Assembly (NCBI RefSeq): GCF_021869535.1
Contig: NW_026262739.1
Span: forward strand, 372,001-436,000
Direction of reading: 5' to 3'
DNA from: Mytilus californianus
Taxonomy: Eukaryota; Mollusca; Bivalvia; Mytilida; Mytilidae
DNA length: 64,000 nucleotides
Both the position numbers and the translations under genes were made by a program. The notes under the pieces were generated by a model. It saw nothing but the letters and a program-made list of their open reading frames with translations, searched no databases and was not told the origin of the DNA. Positions 22,670 through 33,239 of this stretch are shown here, one piece after another; within the stretch, counting starts at the first letter, position 1, and each line of letters begins with the position of its first letter.

Positions 22670-22945
22670 TTAGGGACCGACCATGTTACGTCAAAAAAGG
22701 AGGGGGTCATGGTTTATTGTCGGAATCGGAAAAAAATCGCGCTTTCTTTAAAGTTTTTCAACGCAATCAATTGAATAATTTTTTTCCAAAATATAACACT
22801 ATACGTTTTGAGGAACATCTAGATTTATTATATTGATTTTGATCGTCGCTTGACAACCATTTTTTCCCATCAAGTTGGGGGTCAGAATATAATTTTAGGA
22901 AAAAATCATAACCATTCCCTAGAAGTTAAATGGACGGTCTCTAAT
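22670..22945. mobile_element. MITE-like element with imperfect inverted ends
   Basis: The left end TTAGGGACCGACCATGTTAC and the reverse complement of the right end (TTAGAGACCGTCCATTTAAC) match at 16 of 20 positions, and similarity continues a little further inward. The ~276 bases between have no coding capacity. No target duplication longer than TA/TTA could be decided. Confidence 0.6.
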
Positions 22946-23066
22946 ATGTAGTTTCCACATGAAAAAAGAGCCCCCTTTTCAAATTGATAAAAAATTATAT
23001 TGGAAAGTTTATACTGCTATAAACACAGCTTTGTTTTTCTATATTTTGATTTATTCAATTTCACAA

Positions 23067-23469
23067 CTCCCCAAGGGTGACTGGGGAATAGAAGTAAGGT
23101 CACAAATTGGTCTTCCTCCGACCGGCAGTGAAACCTTCGCCAAAGTGGGGTGTCCGTTTGGCTGTGTGGGATGTACAAAAATGGGGACGTTAAATCCGAT
23201 GCCTCGTGTAAAGAGAGTTTCACGCTCTTTGCACGTTAAGAACCCTTGCAACAACTCTTTGAGAAGTCCGTAGGTGACCTGTTGCAAGGCTAAATTTCTG
23301 TCCCTATCCAACATACCCTCATTTCCCGTGGCAGTCTAAATTTCTCCGACCTTAATCCCGGACGCCTCTATTACAGAACCTACCTATTGTATTTATTGTT
23401 AATTTGTTCTCGTCCTCAATATGCATGAAATAGTTGCCACTGGACGTTAAGCAACCAACAATCAATCAG
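23067..23469 (+). mobile_element. R430 repeat, full length with 12 bp target duplication
   Basis: Flanked by TCAATTTCACAA at 23055-23066 and 23470-23481. Compared with other copies it lacks about 20 bases around the 'ttgcagccacgtccggtcag' part. Subtype A. Confidence 0.85.
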
Positions 23470-23481
23470 TCAATTTCACAA

Positions 23482-25335
23482 ATAATTGCAAAATTTCTAA
23501 ATTTCATAGTTTCCAGGTGATATTGAAGAACACTGTCATCGAAAGTCCGCCATTGACATCAAATAACAGTGAAATCCTCTGACACATGATTAGTGATATG
23601 TGTGGATTAGTTTCTTAAACAATTAGTTCAATATACAATTTTTGATAACAAAAAGTACTATTTTCTTAGCATAAATGGAACCAAAATGACGGAAAATAAA
23701 ATTTTGTATATATTTCATGTATGTCTAAATTTATTGGAGTTAGTAACCAAAAGATCAAATTGAAAATTTTAGGGTGGTCTTCTAGCTAATTAAACTACAT
23801 AATTTATCTGACATTTATCATTTATGTATTTCAGACCGTACATATTTACAAATAAAACAATTCACTTATTGAAATATTGACAAATAAAATGATAAACAAA
23901 ATCAACACATGAAAATTGATAACTGACGAATGTCAAGACGATCTACATGACATACATTTTATTTACATGTGTTAATAGATTGGAAGTTGTGGGATCCAAA
24001 TGACCCCATATTCCTCTCAATATAACTGGGGCTGACACATCTTTCACAGGGATTACATAATTTGGAAGGTTCCTGCTGTTTGTGACGAAAAACACCTGGA
24101 ACTAGTAGTAGTCGTAGTCCCGGTAACCGACCAGTTAACAAAAGCGAAATCCTCACCACTACAACTGAAGAATACTAGAGTACTGAACTGGATCCACAGT
24201 TATTGTATTGACCCTCTTTCCTTTTGTGTATCACTTTCTATCACAGTAACTTTCTTTGGGTGTTCTGGCATGGTGGAAGGTTGTTATCAGAGGGGAACAG
24301 TTCTTTTCTTGAAGTACGCTGTATTCCTTGCAATTCCTCTAGAGAGGTCTGCCGTGTCACTGGTTTGTGACGACTATCATAGAGACTGCTCTCCAAATAG
24401 TGGGCTGCCTTTTTCAATGTTTTCAAAAAACATGGAGAGTAACCATTCTACAAAAAAAAATAAATAAATAAGGATTAAGTTGTTTGTAATACCTGACAAA
24501 ACACCAGAACTGGTACACATTTTCTAATAACCAGTTCTTCTTCGACTTGTAATCATTCCGAACTGCTTATCCTTTTTTTAAGAGATTGCTGGATTATTTG
24601 AAGTTCATTGCTTTAATTCTTAATTTGTATGCCATTTATTGTTTACCCAAAAATATAACTCGTTAATTTTGTTTTCTTTTCCACTATGTGTCAGTGTGTT
24701 GCTCTATTCATAGCGCTGTAGTTTTACGATTTTGCTGTAGTTCTTTCTACTGTACAACTTTGACTACACAGAAAGATGTTTCACATTCAATCAAAAAGAA
24801 ATTGCACAACAACCCTTACGTACCTCCTTTTTTCATAGCACTGACCTCTGGGTGTTGATAGATGGAAATTAATTTCGTCAAGGTATGGTTGAACTTCTTA
24901 TACAGAAACATCCAGAAGTTCTCTGTTGTCGAATCTCCGGGTAATGTACTGATAGTTAGGTGGACTCGAAGGTGATGATCAATCAAATAGATAGTTCGAA
25001 CCAGGAATAGTGACGAAAAGTCTTCAAATTAAAATCCATCATTACATTTAGTAAAACAAGATTGTCTAGAAGTTAATACTAAACAAGGGAATAATTTCCA
25101 ATAATACACAATATAAATTTGATAAGCAATTAAGCAATTCAAAAACTTTCCAATAACAAAAAACTTCTGTTAAATCTGTAATTACATGTGTGACCAATAT
25201 TGCAGACGGAAATTGAATGGGAAAATATGGGTACACAGGAGTATATGTCCGGACCAGTGATAGTACGTTTATTTTTAGTCGGGGATATTTCATCTGACGC
25301 AGTTGCTGTATACTCATAATTTATGATGGTAACGT
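23482..25335. other. No gene recognised
   Basis: Mostly AT-rich. A short minus-strand frame near 24186-24258 (MPEHPKKVTVIESDTQKERG) is protein-like but too short to assign. Nothing else stands out on either strand. Confidence 0.4.
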
Positions 25336-25440
25336 ATTTATAGCTATAAATTGTCAGTTTTCCTATTGAAGGTTGGCACTCCGGCTTACTTCACCAAGAA
25401 AAACTGGCCGTCACGAAGTAGCCCAAAAGCGGTGCTTAAA
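25336..25440 (+). repeat. Dispersed repeat, fragment
   Basis: Shares TTGTCAGTTTTCCTAT, then AAAAACTGGCCG and GCGGTGCTT, with the longer copy at 62.2-62.43 kb. Known to me as a common bivalve repeat. Confidence 0.6.
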
Positions 25441-25713
25441 AATAACAAAATTCAAATTAAATAAAGAGATGTAACCTGTTTCCTCCCAAGTTTTGAATTC
25501 AGTTCGATCATGGTCTCTTATTAATGTTATTGGTACCCTTAATACCTGATCAGCAAATCTATAGCTATAAACCACATCTTCTATACATTTAATAGTCTTT
25601 TCAAGACCCCAATCAGACCCTCTTTTATGGACACGTCTTTTAAATGAAATCATAAGTTGTAAAAAATATGATATGTTCATTATCAATTTACATGTTTGAA
25701 AAAAAATGCTATA
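25441..25713 (-). other. Open frame next to exonuclease pseudogene, unassigned
   Basis: A 91-codon minus-strand frame (25411-25686) contains YRFADQVLRVPITLIRDHDR. It lies downstream of the exonuclease remnant in the same sense and might belong to the same gene, but there is no recognised domain. Confidence 0.25.
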
Positions 25714-26244
25714 TCAGACGAAAATACTTTGTAAGTACATGAACGCAAAATACGGTAACAACATAAAAAAAGAAATCATCCTAATGTCTAACTCAGTAAA
25801 AGATGTAACTGAAGCTTTTGTGATTAGGTTTTCCAAAAGATTGGCATCTTCCGACCCCACACGTTCATTCGTAAATATGATAGGACACTGTTCTAGTCCA
25901 AATTTCGCCAGTTTTCGAACCATCCCTTTGGATAAAACTGACGCCGATAAAGTGAACGAAGCCAGTCTCTAATTCAAAGAATTCAATTGTCGGACAAACT
26001 GTGAAACACATTCCACAGAGAATGAGCGGGGTGAAACTTTCTCAGTGGGAAGCAAGAAATGTTCTTCTAGTTGCTGTATTAATTGAACATCTCCAACGGC
26101 ATTATGTGCGTCGTACTAGGCTCTCCCGGTAAAATCTTTTCCCGTTTGTTTCCTCTCTGGAAGCACATTTTTCAGCAAAGATAGCGAGTCAACAAAACCC
26201 TTACATTTTTGGTTAAAACCATCAAATAAAGAATTAATCTCCAT
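25714..26244 (-). pseudogene. DEDDh exonuclease-like pseudogene
   Basis: One minus-strand frame, broken only by TAG at 26116-26118 and TAG at 25969-25971, runs through the region. In order it contains KGFVDSLSLLKNVLPERK, then YDAHNAVGDVQLIQQL, then VLSKGMVRKLAKFGLE. The 'YDAHNAxxDVxxL' block is the fourth (HxAxxD) motif of DEDDh 3'-5' exonucleases. The preceding 'GFVDSLxxxKxxLPxR' and the C-terminal 'LSKGMxxKxAxxGL' match an invertebrate family of exonuclease-domain proteins as I recall it. The first acidic motifs would lie upstream of 26244 and are not seen. Probably a transposon-borne or retrocopied gene, now dead. Confidence 0.6.
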
Positions 26245-26625
26245 GCCAGCCACTTTCCCTATCTGCATCTGATTCCATTCATCAGCCATTACCACTTCTA
26301 CCAGCTGTTAATATCCAGGTGCCATGCCCAGTAGCTGCAGTAGTTGAGCTGTGGACTCACAAAGAAAGCAGAAAATCCAAAGAAGAGGAAAGCAACTGCT
26401 GATGATGTTAATGAGCTACAGGTAAAATTACACAATTGCATTTATTTTAGAAATAATCCAGAATAATTTAGAAACAATTGACATACCATTGTCTTAGAAT
26501 GAATGACTCGGTAGTAGGTTCAAGACTGTCATAACTAGCAAATTTCAAATGTATGCATAATGCTGAAGCCATGCAGAATTGGGGTCTACATTTCATTGTA
26601 AAACTGAAACTGCGTTGAAGCATTT
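26245..26625. other. No gene recognised
   Basis: A plus-strand open stretch ends at 26421 with CAG|GTAAAA (KKAENPKKRKATADDVNELQ before the donor). It resembles an exon end but lacks a convincing acceptor. Confidence 0.3.
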
Positions 26626-26628
26626 TGT

Positions 26629-26860
26629 TGGACTAATAAAGGCAACAGTAGTACGAAACTCATAAATCGATAGAGATAAAAACAAATCCGGGTTACAACC
26701 TAAAACTGAGGGAAACGCATCAAATATAAGAGGAGAACAACGACGCAACAAAAACACAACATTAAAATGTAACACACACAGAAACGAACTATAATATAAC
26801 AATGGCCATTTTCCTGACTTGGTACAGGACATTTTAAGAAAAATACCATACATTTTGCAC
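26629..26860 (+). repeat. Dispersed repeat C, copy 1
   Basis: Contains AACAAATCCGGGTTACAA, GAGGGAAACGCATCAAATAT and TTTTCCTGACTTGGTACAGG. The same sequence recurs at 31.7-32.56 kb and, inverted, at 62.7-63.4 kb. Widespread in mussels as I recall. Confidence 0.75.
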
Positions 26861-27285
26861 AGTTTATTCCATACTGGTCCTTCTGGTTTAATGCTATAGT
26901 TGTTTTCAAATCGATGTTCAATAGTGTCTTTCTTTAAGAATAAAATTATTTTTGATATGGTCTCTGTTTTCAAAATCTGTAGGAGGTTTTACAGTCTCAA
27001 TTTTTTCACTCGCATTAAGGGTTTCATCTATTCTGTTGATTACCTTTTCTCTGGAATCTTCAATATTTTCTGCCTAAACAAGCCTTCTCTGTCTCATTTT
27101 CATTGATACTTTTTGAAGAAATTACGCCGATAACGAAAAATGTAGTTTTTCCACTGAATGTGTGAATGTGAAATAAGAATTTAATTCAAGTGTATATCAA
27201 CTTGTTTTCTCAATCATCTTTATTAAACAAATATTGTTTATTGAAATCATTACCAGAACATGATTAACAAAGGAAGAAGTTATCT
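26861..27285. other. No gene recognised
   Basis: AT-rich sequence. The open frames at 26900-27106 and 26593-26973 are shadows without motifs. Confidence 0.4.
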
Positions 27286-27289
27286 ATTT

Positions 27290-27494
27290 TTGCAATGTTA
27301 TGAGAAAATCCCTGCACCTTTTAAAAAAATTATATTTCTATGTTGGCAAGGATATCGAAATTGACAGACTATCAGATCTAGATGAAATTGATGATATAGA
27401 GGATGAGGATCGACCTGCCACTAAAATAAAAACCACCAGAGTTCGCTGGCAAAAGAATGAAATCAAAGAAAAAAGGGATTATGACAATATATGA
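27290..27494 (+). pseudogene. Acidic/basic protein-like fragment
   Basis: The frame contains DRLSDLDEIDDIEDEDRP followed by TRVRWQKNEIKEKR. The last part resembles the start of a Myb/SANT-like helix ('RxRWxxxEIKEV'), a feature of proteins repeated in mussel genomes, but it ends after a few residues. Low confidence. Confidence 0.3.
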
Positions 27495-27499
27495 CAAAA

Positions 27500-28595
27500 G
27501 CAGCAGCACTTGACCGAACTAACCATCTTGATTATTTTTCTTACACATTTAATATATATTTAAAGTTAAACTCCTGCCCCAAAAAACAAGAGTGCACACG
27601 CTGAAATGTCTCGCCTTCATTACTAGTCATTGATATTATGTTGATAGTCCTAAATATAAAGCTTTACTGCAACTGTCACATAAACGTAACATTCATTAAC
27701 CAAGAAAACTAAACATTGACCAACCATGAAAATGAGATCAAGGTCAGATGAAAAATGCCAAGCTAATAATTCTTCCATACAACAAATATAGTTTTATAAC
27801 ACAGAAGACAAATTACAACATTAAACAGTACATTAGACATAGTAATATATATAATCAGTTCATGGAGCATCTTCTTCATCACTATCAGTGGCATCAACTT
27901 CATTATGTCAAATAGAAATAAGATAATAAAAAACAAACTGGTCATATGTAAAATCTGTTATGCAATACATCTCCTTGACATATTTTGCTGTAATGATTTA
28001 TTTCATTATAGTTGAATTTCATTAAAATTGAGATACTATAGTTATTTTACTTTTTTAAATATATTATTTTGATATGAATGATTGATTTCAATTGAACATC
28101 GATACGAGAAATTAAGATAGAGAATATCATGCCTTTTCATCATGATCACTTTGTTCCACATAACTTGTGCAAGTGCTGTTACTATTAGATGGTTTATCTT
28201 CAGGCAACATTTATTTCTGTATAAATTTTAAATGTAATATTATTTGTGAGTCTTATTTATGTCAACTTAATTAATTGATTTTTTTCTATTAGTAATGAAA
28301 TGATTGTAAAAGACAGTTTAAATCCAAACGTTAATAATTTGCACATCTTCATCAAAAAGTAAGTTTGGGTTTATTATTACCTCATTGTAATATGCATTAG
28401 AAAAATAACTATTTTTGAATTTATTATAGCTTTTAAAATTGTAAAATGTGAAAATGCCTTCTGAGCAATGAAAAATTGACATTAACTTTATTATATCAAT
28501 AATGTTAAAAAGATGTGTGCTAGGGTAAATGCATTTGATAGATTTTGAATGTCTTTTCTATTTGAAATCTAGATACATAAGTAATTGTTTCATCA
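27500..28595. other. No gene recognised; short acidic minus-strand frames
   Basis: Two minus-strand frames look like acidic protein tails: about 28134-28216 (SNSNSTCTSYVEQSDHDEK, then stop) and about 27852-27903 (NEVDATDSDEEDAP, then stop). Each lies downstream of the broken minus-strand gene at 28.6-29.8 kb and might be late exons of it. No splice sites could be confirmed. Confidence 0.25.
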
Positions 28596-28601
28596 AATAA
28601 A

Positions 28602-29393
28602 AATATTAACTTATTATTTTTATATTGTGCAGTCTTGCCTTAAATTGTGGAAAATGTTCAAATGCTTTTGAAAAATCTTGAAGATTATCAATCACTTTTA
28701 GCAAAAGTTCTGAATTATTTTTATTTTATTAAGTGATTCTTCCATAACGGGCTTCCTGCAAGTATTGGGCTGGTGTTTGCATAAGTTGCAGGGCACTATC
28801 TTTATCTCCAATTTATATAAAGTTTGCAAATAAAGACCAACATGGTCGAATCGATGCTTTCATGATTCTAGCAGATTCTATAATATTTTCTTCACACTAT
28901 CTGCTGTTATGTTTGGATTTATTTTCATATTAAATTTCAGTTGGTCAATATTGCTGAGGAGATTTGTTGCATTTAGCTTTACTTTTTCTAGCGCTTTGAT
29001 AATTTTTCCCATTGTATACTGAAAAAAAGAAGAAAACTAGAAAATCATTGGACTGCCACATTGATCTTACTTGCTGAAAATAACTTGGTGTGTTCAACCA
29101 CCGTAACACGATGTCATTCAGTATTGCTTGATTATTATCCCATTGGTACGATGATGTTGATGTAGCTGAAGAAATGAATTTCAGATTTCAGTCCATTCTT
29201 TTCCACTGAGATGTATTAGCTGTATTAAAATTTTAAAATCCTCCACTTCTTTGTCAAGCATTTCTTGAGTTTCAACAAGCTGATTTAAAAATTGTTGTTC
29301 AGGATTTTCTGATTGACTTGGTAACAGAGGAAGCAGCCAATTTGAATTTTTCCTAGCATAAACATTTGCGTTTTTTTGTTGTTGTAACATCCT
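28602..29393 (-). pseudogene. Broken minus-strand gene, unassigned
   Basis: Several protein-like minus-strand pieces lie in order. 29181-29393 contains SNWLLPLLPSQSENPEQQFL. Next comes LNDIVLRWLNTPSYFQQ, ending at a GTAAGA donor (exon edge at 29071). A TTTTTTTCAG acceptor then opens YTMGKIIKALEKVKLN and KINPNITADSVKK in the same phase (52-base gap 29019-29070). After a one-base shift follow ESARIMKASIRPCWSLFA and SALQLMQTPAQYLQEARYG. The last piece, to 28602, contains KVIDNLQDFSKAFEHFPQF. This looks like one gene with at least one very short intron, damaged by frameshifts and stops. I do not recognise the family. Confidence 0.4.
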
Positions 29394-29682
29394 CGATATG
29401 GTTTAGAAATCTCTGCCACCAGCTGTGCTGTGTATCAAAAACATTTTCCGAGAATAAAAATTTGCACCTTTTGAATATTCCTTCGTGTATTAAAGTTCAA
29501 ATTTGTATTTTTAAAACTTGGTATTCTCACTTTTGGTAATCTTTTCGGTAACTGTTTAAGCATTTATTTCTATGGTCTATGCTTAAGGCCTTTGTATTCC
29601 TCTATAACATTGTTTCTTTAATCTCTGGAGAATTTGTAATGGAGCGGCCCAGTTTGTCTCGTTACTGGAGTTATATTGGGTT

Positions 29683-29832
29683 CTAACCATTCACGTCATT
29701 ATATAATTCTTGGATTAGTTGACTTGATGGAAGCATGTTCAAAATAATCACCATTGTTTCTTCATCATTTTTCCTTAGTTTATTTGATAGTTTACCGAAT
29801 GCAGCATCTATATCCGCACGAGTATGCCCAAC
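29683..29832 (-). pseudogene. DUF7869-type domain fragment
   Basis: The minus-strand frame starts right after TTTTTAATAG, a usable splice acceptor, with VGHTRADIDAAFGKLSNKL and continues about 30 codons to a TAG at 29683-29685. The 'VGHTHxDIDxxFSxxSxxL' block is the signature I associate with DUF7869, a domain of uncharacterised, often transposon-linked proteins in invertebrates. The second His of VGHTH is Arg here. A protein-like stretch just downstream in another frame (WAAPLQILQRLKKQCYRG, about 29580-29640) may be the continuation. The broken gene at 28.6-29.4 kb follows in the same direction. Confidence 0.55.
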
Positions 29833-30394
29833 TATTAAAAATGACAGATGAACCTAGAATCACAAGAGAAGTGTATTTGATTACTCTAGACTTATCTATG
29901 GCTATTCTTTTTACAAATTGTTACTATATTCCTCTAGTCTGACTGGCAAACTGTTTGTTAATATGGAAAGATAAATATGGACATGTATGCTATTCTATTT
30001 TTGTATATATATAGTAATGTAGAGGATGTTCCGATATCAAGAAATATTCACTTTCAATACTACTTAAAATCAAATTGAATCGGAAGATGATGAATGAAAG
30101 TGCTGTTATTTTTTTCCAAATCTATCTGATCTTAATATGACACAAGACGACACGATTTTAAAAAGATGTGGCACACATATAAGAAAGTAAAACCCTACTT
30201 TCAGAATTGTCTGTTTAACAGGTTATGATCCTGATTAAACAAATTAATTAATATTTGCAATCAATTGTTCAAACTTAGATGAAAACTCGAATGATAAGAA
30301 AAGATATTGAGGGTTTGGGTGATAAAAAAAACTAGAGTAAATCCAAAGCGCTGACCAAAATTAATAGAGCCATACACAGACTGTGCTAGTAAAA

Positions 30395-30805
30395 ACCTTG
30401 AAGCTTTTTGTCCTATAGGCAGACGACACGGTCCTTATGTCTGAATCAAAAGAAGACTTACAAAAAATATTAATCAAATTTGGAGAGTACTGTAATATAT
30501 GGAGACTAAGGTAAATGTTAACAAAACCAAAGTCATGGTATTTTCAAGGGGAAGGCCTAGTGCAGATTTAACGTTTTCCTTAAATGGGGTAGATATAGAC
30601 ATAGTTCATGCATTTAACTATCTTGGTATACTATTCAGCATGACCGGCAATTTCAGTAAAATCGATAAAAAAGCAAACAGAGAAGGCAACAAAAGCAATG
30701 TATGAGGTTTTAAAAAGAGGTCGTATTCCTAATTTATCAATTGAATGTCCAGTAGAACTGTTTAATAAAATGGTACATTTCTTCTCTATATGCAGATGCT
30801 AAGGA
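30395..30805 (+). pseudogene. Non-LTR reverse transcriptase fragment
   Basis: Three frames give a continuous reverse-transcriptase palm/thumb region. ADDTVLMSESKEDLQ follows a TAG that replaces the aromatic residue of the (Y/F)ADD catalytic motif at about 30418. VNVNKTKVMVFSRGR and FNYLGILFSMTGNFSK follow in the next frame (30499-30705). AMYEVLKRGRIPNLS lies in a third. The order YADD - 'KTKxMVF' - 'FxYLGxxF' is typical of LINE-type (Jockey/CR1/RTE-like) elements. Two frameshifts and the lost motif residue show it is inactive. The fingers domain and endonuclease are absent. Confidence 0.8.
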
Positions 30806-30809
30806 CAGG

Positions 30810-31200
30810 TCCAACGCATTAAGCAGCCCTTGCGACTGTAAAATTTCTTGATAATCATCTTACCACCTGGCGCATGAGAAGCATACGTGATTAAATGTTG
30901 TTTGTTGCTTATTCCACTCGACTCATGAGTTAAGTTTTAAGGTGTAGTGTGGGAAGACTGAACCAGCAAAAACTTGGGTCTTAAAAACACAGATTGGAGA
31001 TGTGGAGTGTCAGTACCCCATTTGAACTGGTGTTGTTTTTGCAGATGCCCATATTCCCGACAAAAAAAAAAACAAGACACACACCACCTTGCAGCTAAAA
31101 AGGATGAGGCATGGTGTATGACAAATAATCCATAACCTGAGATGAGTCAAGTTCCCCTATTGCTAACAACTTATGCGTCATGGACCATTGCGTTACATTT
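30810..31200. other. No gene recognised
   Basis: Continuation of the reverse-transcriptase remnant may extend a little past 30810 but is not readable. An A-run at 31060-31072 is the only other feature. Confidence 0.35.
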
Positions 31201-31205
31201 AAAGT

Positions 31206-31592
31206 TTATAACTTGTGCTTGGCTGGCCATGGCTTAAATAAAAGTTTGCCCTTTGATGCTTCTGAAAATAATGTTCCTTCTGACTCTGTTATTCCACCTA
31301 ACGTATATAGTACATTTCGATCAAAGCTCGATGTTAAAAATATTTGCGATTCTTTCCATGAAAAAATGTCATTGATTAATAAATTGTTTTTTTTTCTAGC
31401 TGGAGAGGATTTAGCATTGCAATTTTTTATCGAATTTCCCTTATTGTCCGTTTGTACTGCCATCATTTTCAAAATTTCCAGGTGATACGTTTCGTCCAAG
31501 CGAGTTAATTGATAAATAAACGACGCTAGATTGAATGTTTTTCGCTTTTTTAATAACTTACTCAGCAAACAGTTATTTTCTGGAAGACCTGG
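31206..31592 (-). other. Exon-like open frame, unassigned
   Basis: A minus-strand frame is open for about 129 codons from a possible acceptor (TTAAGAACCAG) to a stop near 31206. It contains ASFIYQLTRLDETYHLEIL and IFSWKESQIFLTSSFDRNV. The opposite strand is also open over much of it, so strand choice is uncertain. No family recognised. Confidence 0.3.
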
Positions 31593-31721
31593 TTCTTAAA
31601 ATAAAGAAGAAAATAACAAATACATAAAGGTATATCAGTCATTACATCATATCTAGAATGCATAGTTTCTTTGGTCTTATTGCATATCTATGTTATATAA
31701 AACAACTGATTTGTTTAAATA

Positions 31722-32560
31722 AAGACAACAGTAGTATTCCGCTGTTCGATTGATTGATTGATTGTTGGTTGCTTAACGTCCAGTGGCAAATATTTCATGC
31801 GTATTCAGGACAAGAACAAATTAACAATAAATACAATAGGTAGGTTCTGTAAAAGGGGCGTCCGGGATTAAGGTCAGAGAAATTTAGACTGCCACGGGAA
31901 ATGAGGGTATATTGGATAGGGACAGAAATTTAGCCTTGCAACAGGTCACCTACGGACCCCTCAAATAGTTGTTGCAAGGGTTCTTAACGTGCAAAGAGCG
32001 TGAAACTCTCTTTACACGAGGCATCGGATTTAACGTCCCCATTCTGACCGGACGTGGCTGCAAATTTGTACATCCCGCACAGCCAAACGGACGCCCCACT
32101 TTAGCAAGGGTTACTGCCGGTCGGAGGAAAACCAATGGTGACCATACTTCTATTCCCCAGTCACCCTTGGGGGGACCGCTGTTCGAAATTCATAAATCGA
32201 TTGAGAAAAAAACAAATCCGGGTTACAAACTAAAACTGAGGGAAACACATCAAATATAAGAGGACAACAAAGACACAACAAAAATACTAAAATGCAACAC
32301 ACACAGAAACGAACTATAAAATAACAATAGCCATTTTCCTGACTTGGTACAGGACATTTTAAGACAAAATGGTGGGTTGAACCTGGTTTTGTGGCTAGCC
32401 AAACCTCCCGCTTTAATGGCAATGTTAAATATATCACTAAAATGACAACATTACATGACAGGACTACAATAAAAATAAATGGAAGAACATACAGGACAGA
32501 GAAACACACAAATAAACAATACAATAGAACATTACGACAAGCTAATAGTTATCAAAGGTG
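31722..32560 (+). repeat. Dispersed repeat C, copy 2 (split by R430)
   Basis: Repeat C begins before 31749 and resumes at 32176 after the inserted R430. It extends further 3' than the copy at 26.6 kb (GGTTTTGTGGCTAGCCAAAC, then CCTCCCGCTTTAATGGCAAT), so most of the family unit is visible here. Confidence 0.75.
31750..32175 (-). mobile_element. R430 repeat inside repeat C
   Basis: Flanked by CCGCTGTTCGA at 31739-31749 and 32176-32186 (11 bases), which are repeat C sequence. The insertion is therefore younger than this copy of C. Subtype A. Confidence 0.85.
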
Positions 32561-32562
32561 TC

Positions 32563-32690
32563 AGGCCTAAAGTTGGAGAGCATTGATGACCCAAAATTCA
32601 AAATAATTGTGCCAAATACGGCTAGGTTATCTGCCTGGGATAAGAAAATATTTAGTATTAATAATTCATTGGTGTACAATTTAAGTCTTT
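32563..32690 (+). repeat. Dispersed repeat D, partial
   Basis: Contains GAGCATTGATGACCCAAAAT, GTGCCAAATACGGCTA and CTGGGATAAGAAAAT, matching the start of the longer copy at 45.36-45.6 kb. Confidence 0.65.
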
Positions 32691-33000
32691 TTCAATTTTA
32701 TCTTGACTGATGATTGAGATCTTCCGCGACTTTTGGATATCTTCAATTCATGGCATGTGTCTAATTGCCGTCCTTCAAATCTGGTGACAATGTCATCAGT
32801 CCCAAAGTATTTATAAAGTTTTCTCTTAATGTCATATACAACCATAGGCCCCACCACGGGTTCGTATACCTGCTCTGTATGTAGTTTGTTCGTAGACTTT
32901 TTACTTTTGTTTATAATACGGCTTTTCGAACTTCGTAAAGCTTTTATCTTTAATGTTGACGTTCTCTTTTTGAATTTTCATTTGATTTACTGCTGGTGCC
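32691..33000. other. No gene recognised
   Basis: AT-rich sequence between repeats D and R430, with no coding feature. Confidence 0.4.
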
Positions 33001-33001
33001 A

Positions 33002-33201
33002 CCCGAAGGGTGACTGCGGAATAGAAGTACGGTCACCATTGGTTTTTCTCCGACCTGCAGTAAAACCCTCTCCAAAGTGGGGCGTCCGTTTGGCTATGCA
33101 GGATCCACGTCCGGTCAGAATCCTGGCGTTAAATCCGTTGCCTCGTGTAAAGAGAGTGGCACGCTTTTTGCACATTAAGAACTTTTGCAACAACTCTTTG
33201 G
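33002..33201 (+). mobile_element. R430 repeat, 3'-truncated and diverged
   Basis: Starts CCCGAAGGGTGACTGCGG and stops after CAACAACTCTTTG, lacking the 3' half and the (CAAT)n tail. Loss of the 3' end is not expected from target-primed retroposition, so a later deletion is likely. More diverged than the other copies. Confidence 0.75.
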
Positions 33202-33239
33202 GTGAATATTTCCGTTTTCGGATTCAATGTATGAATGAA

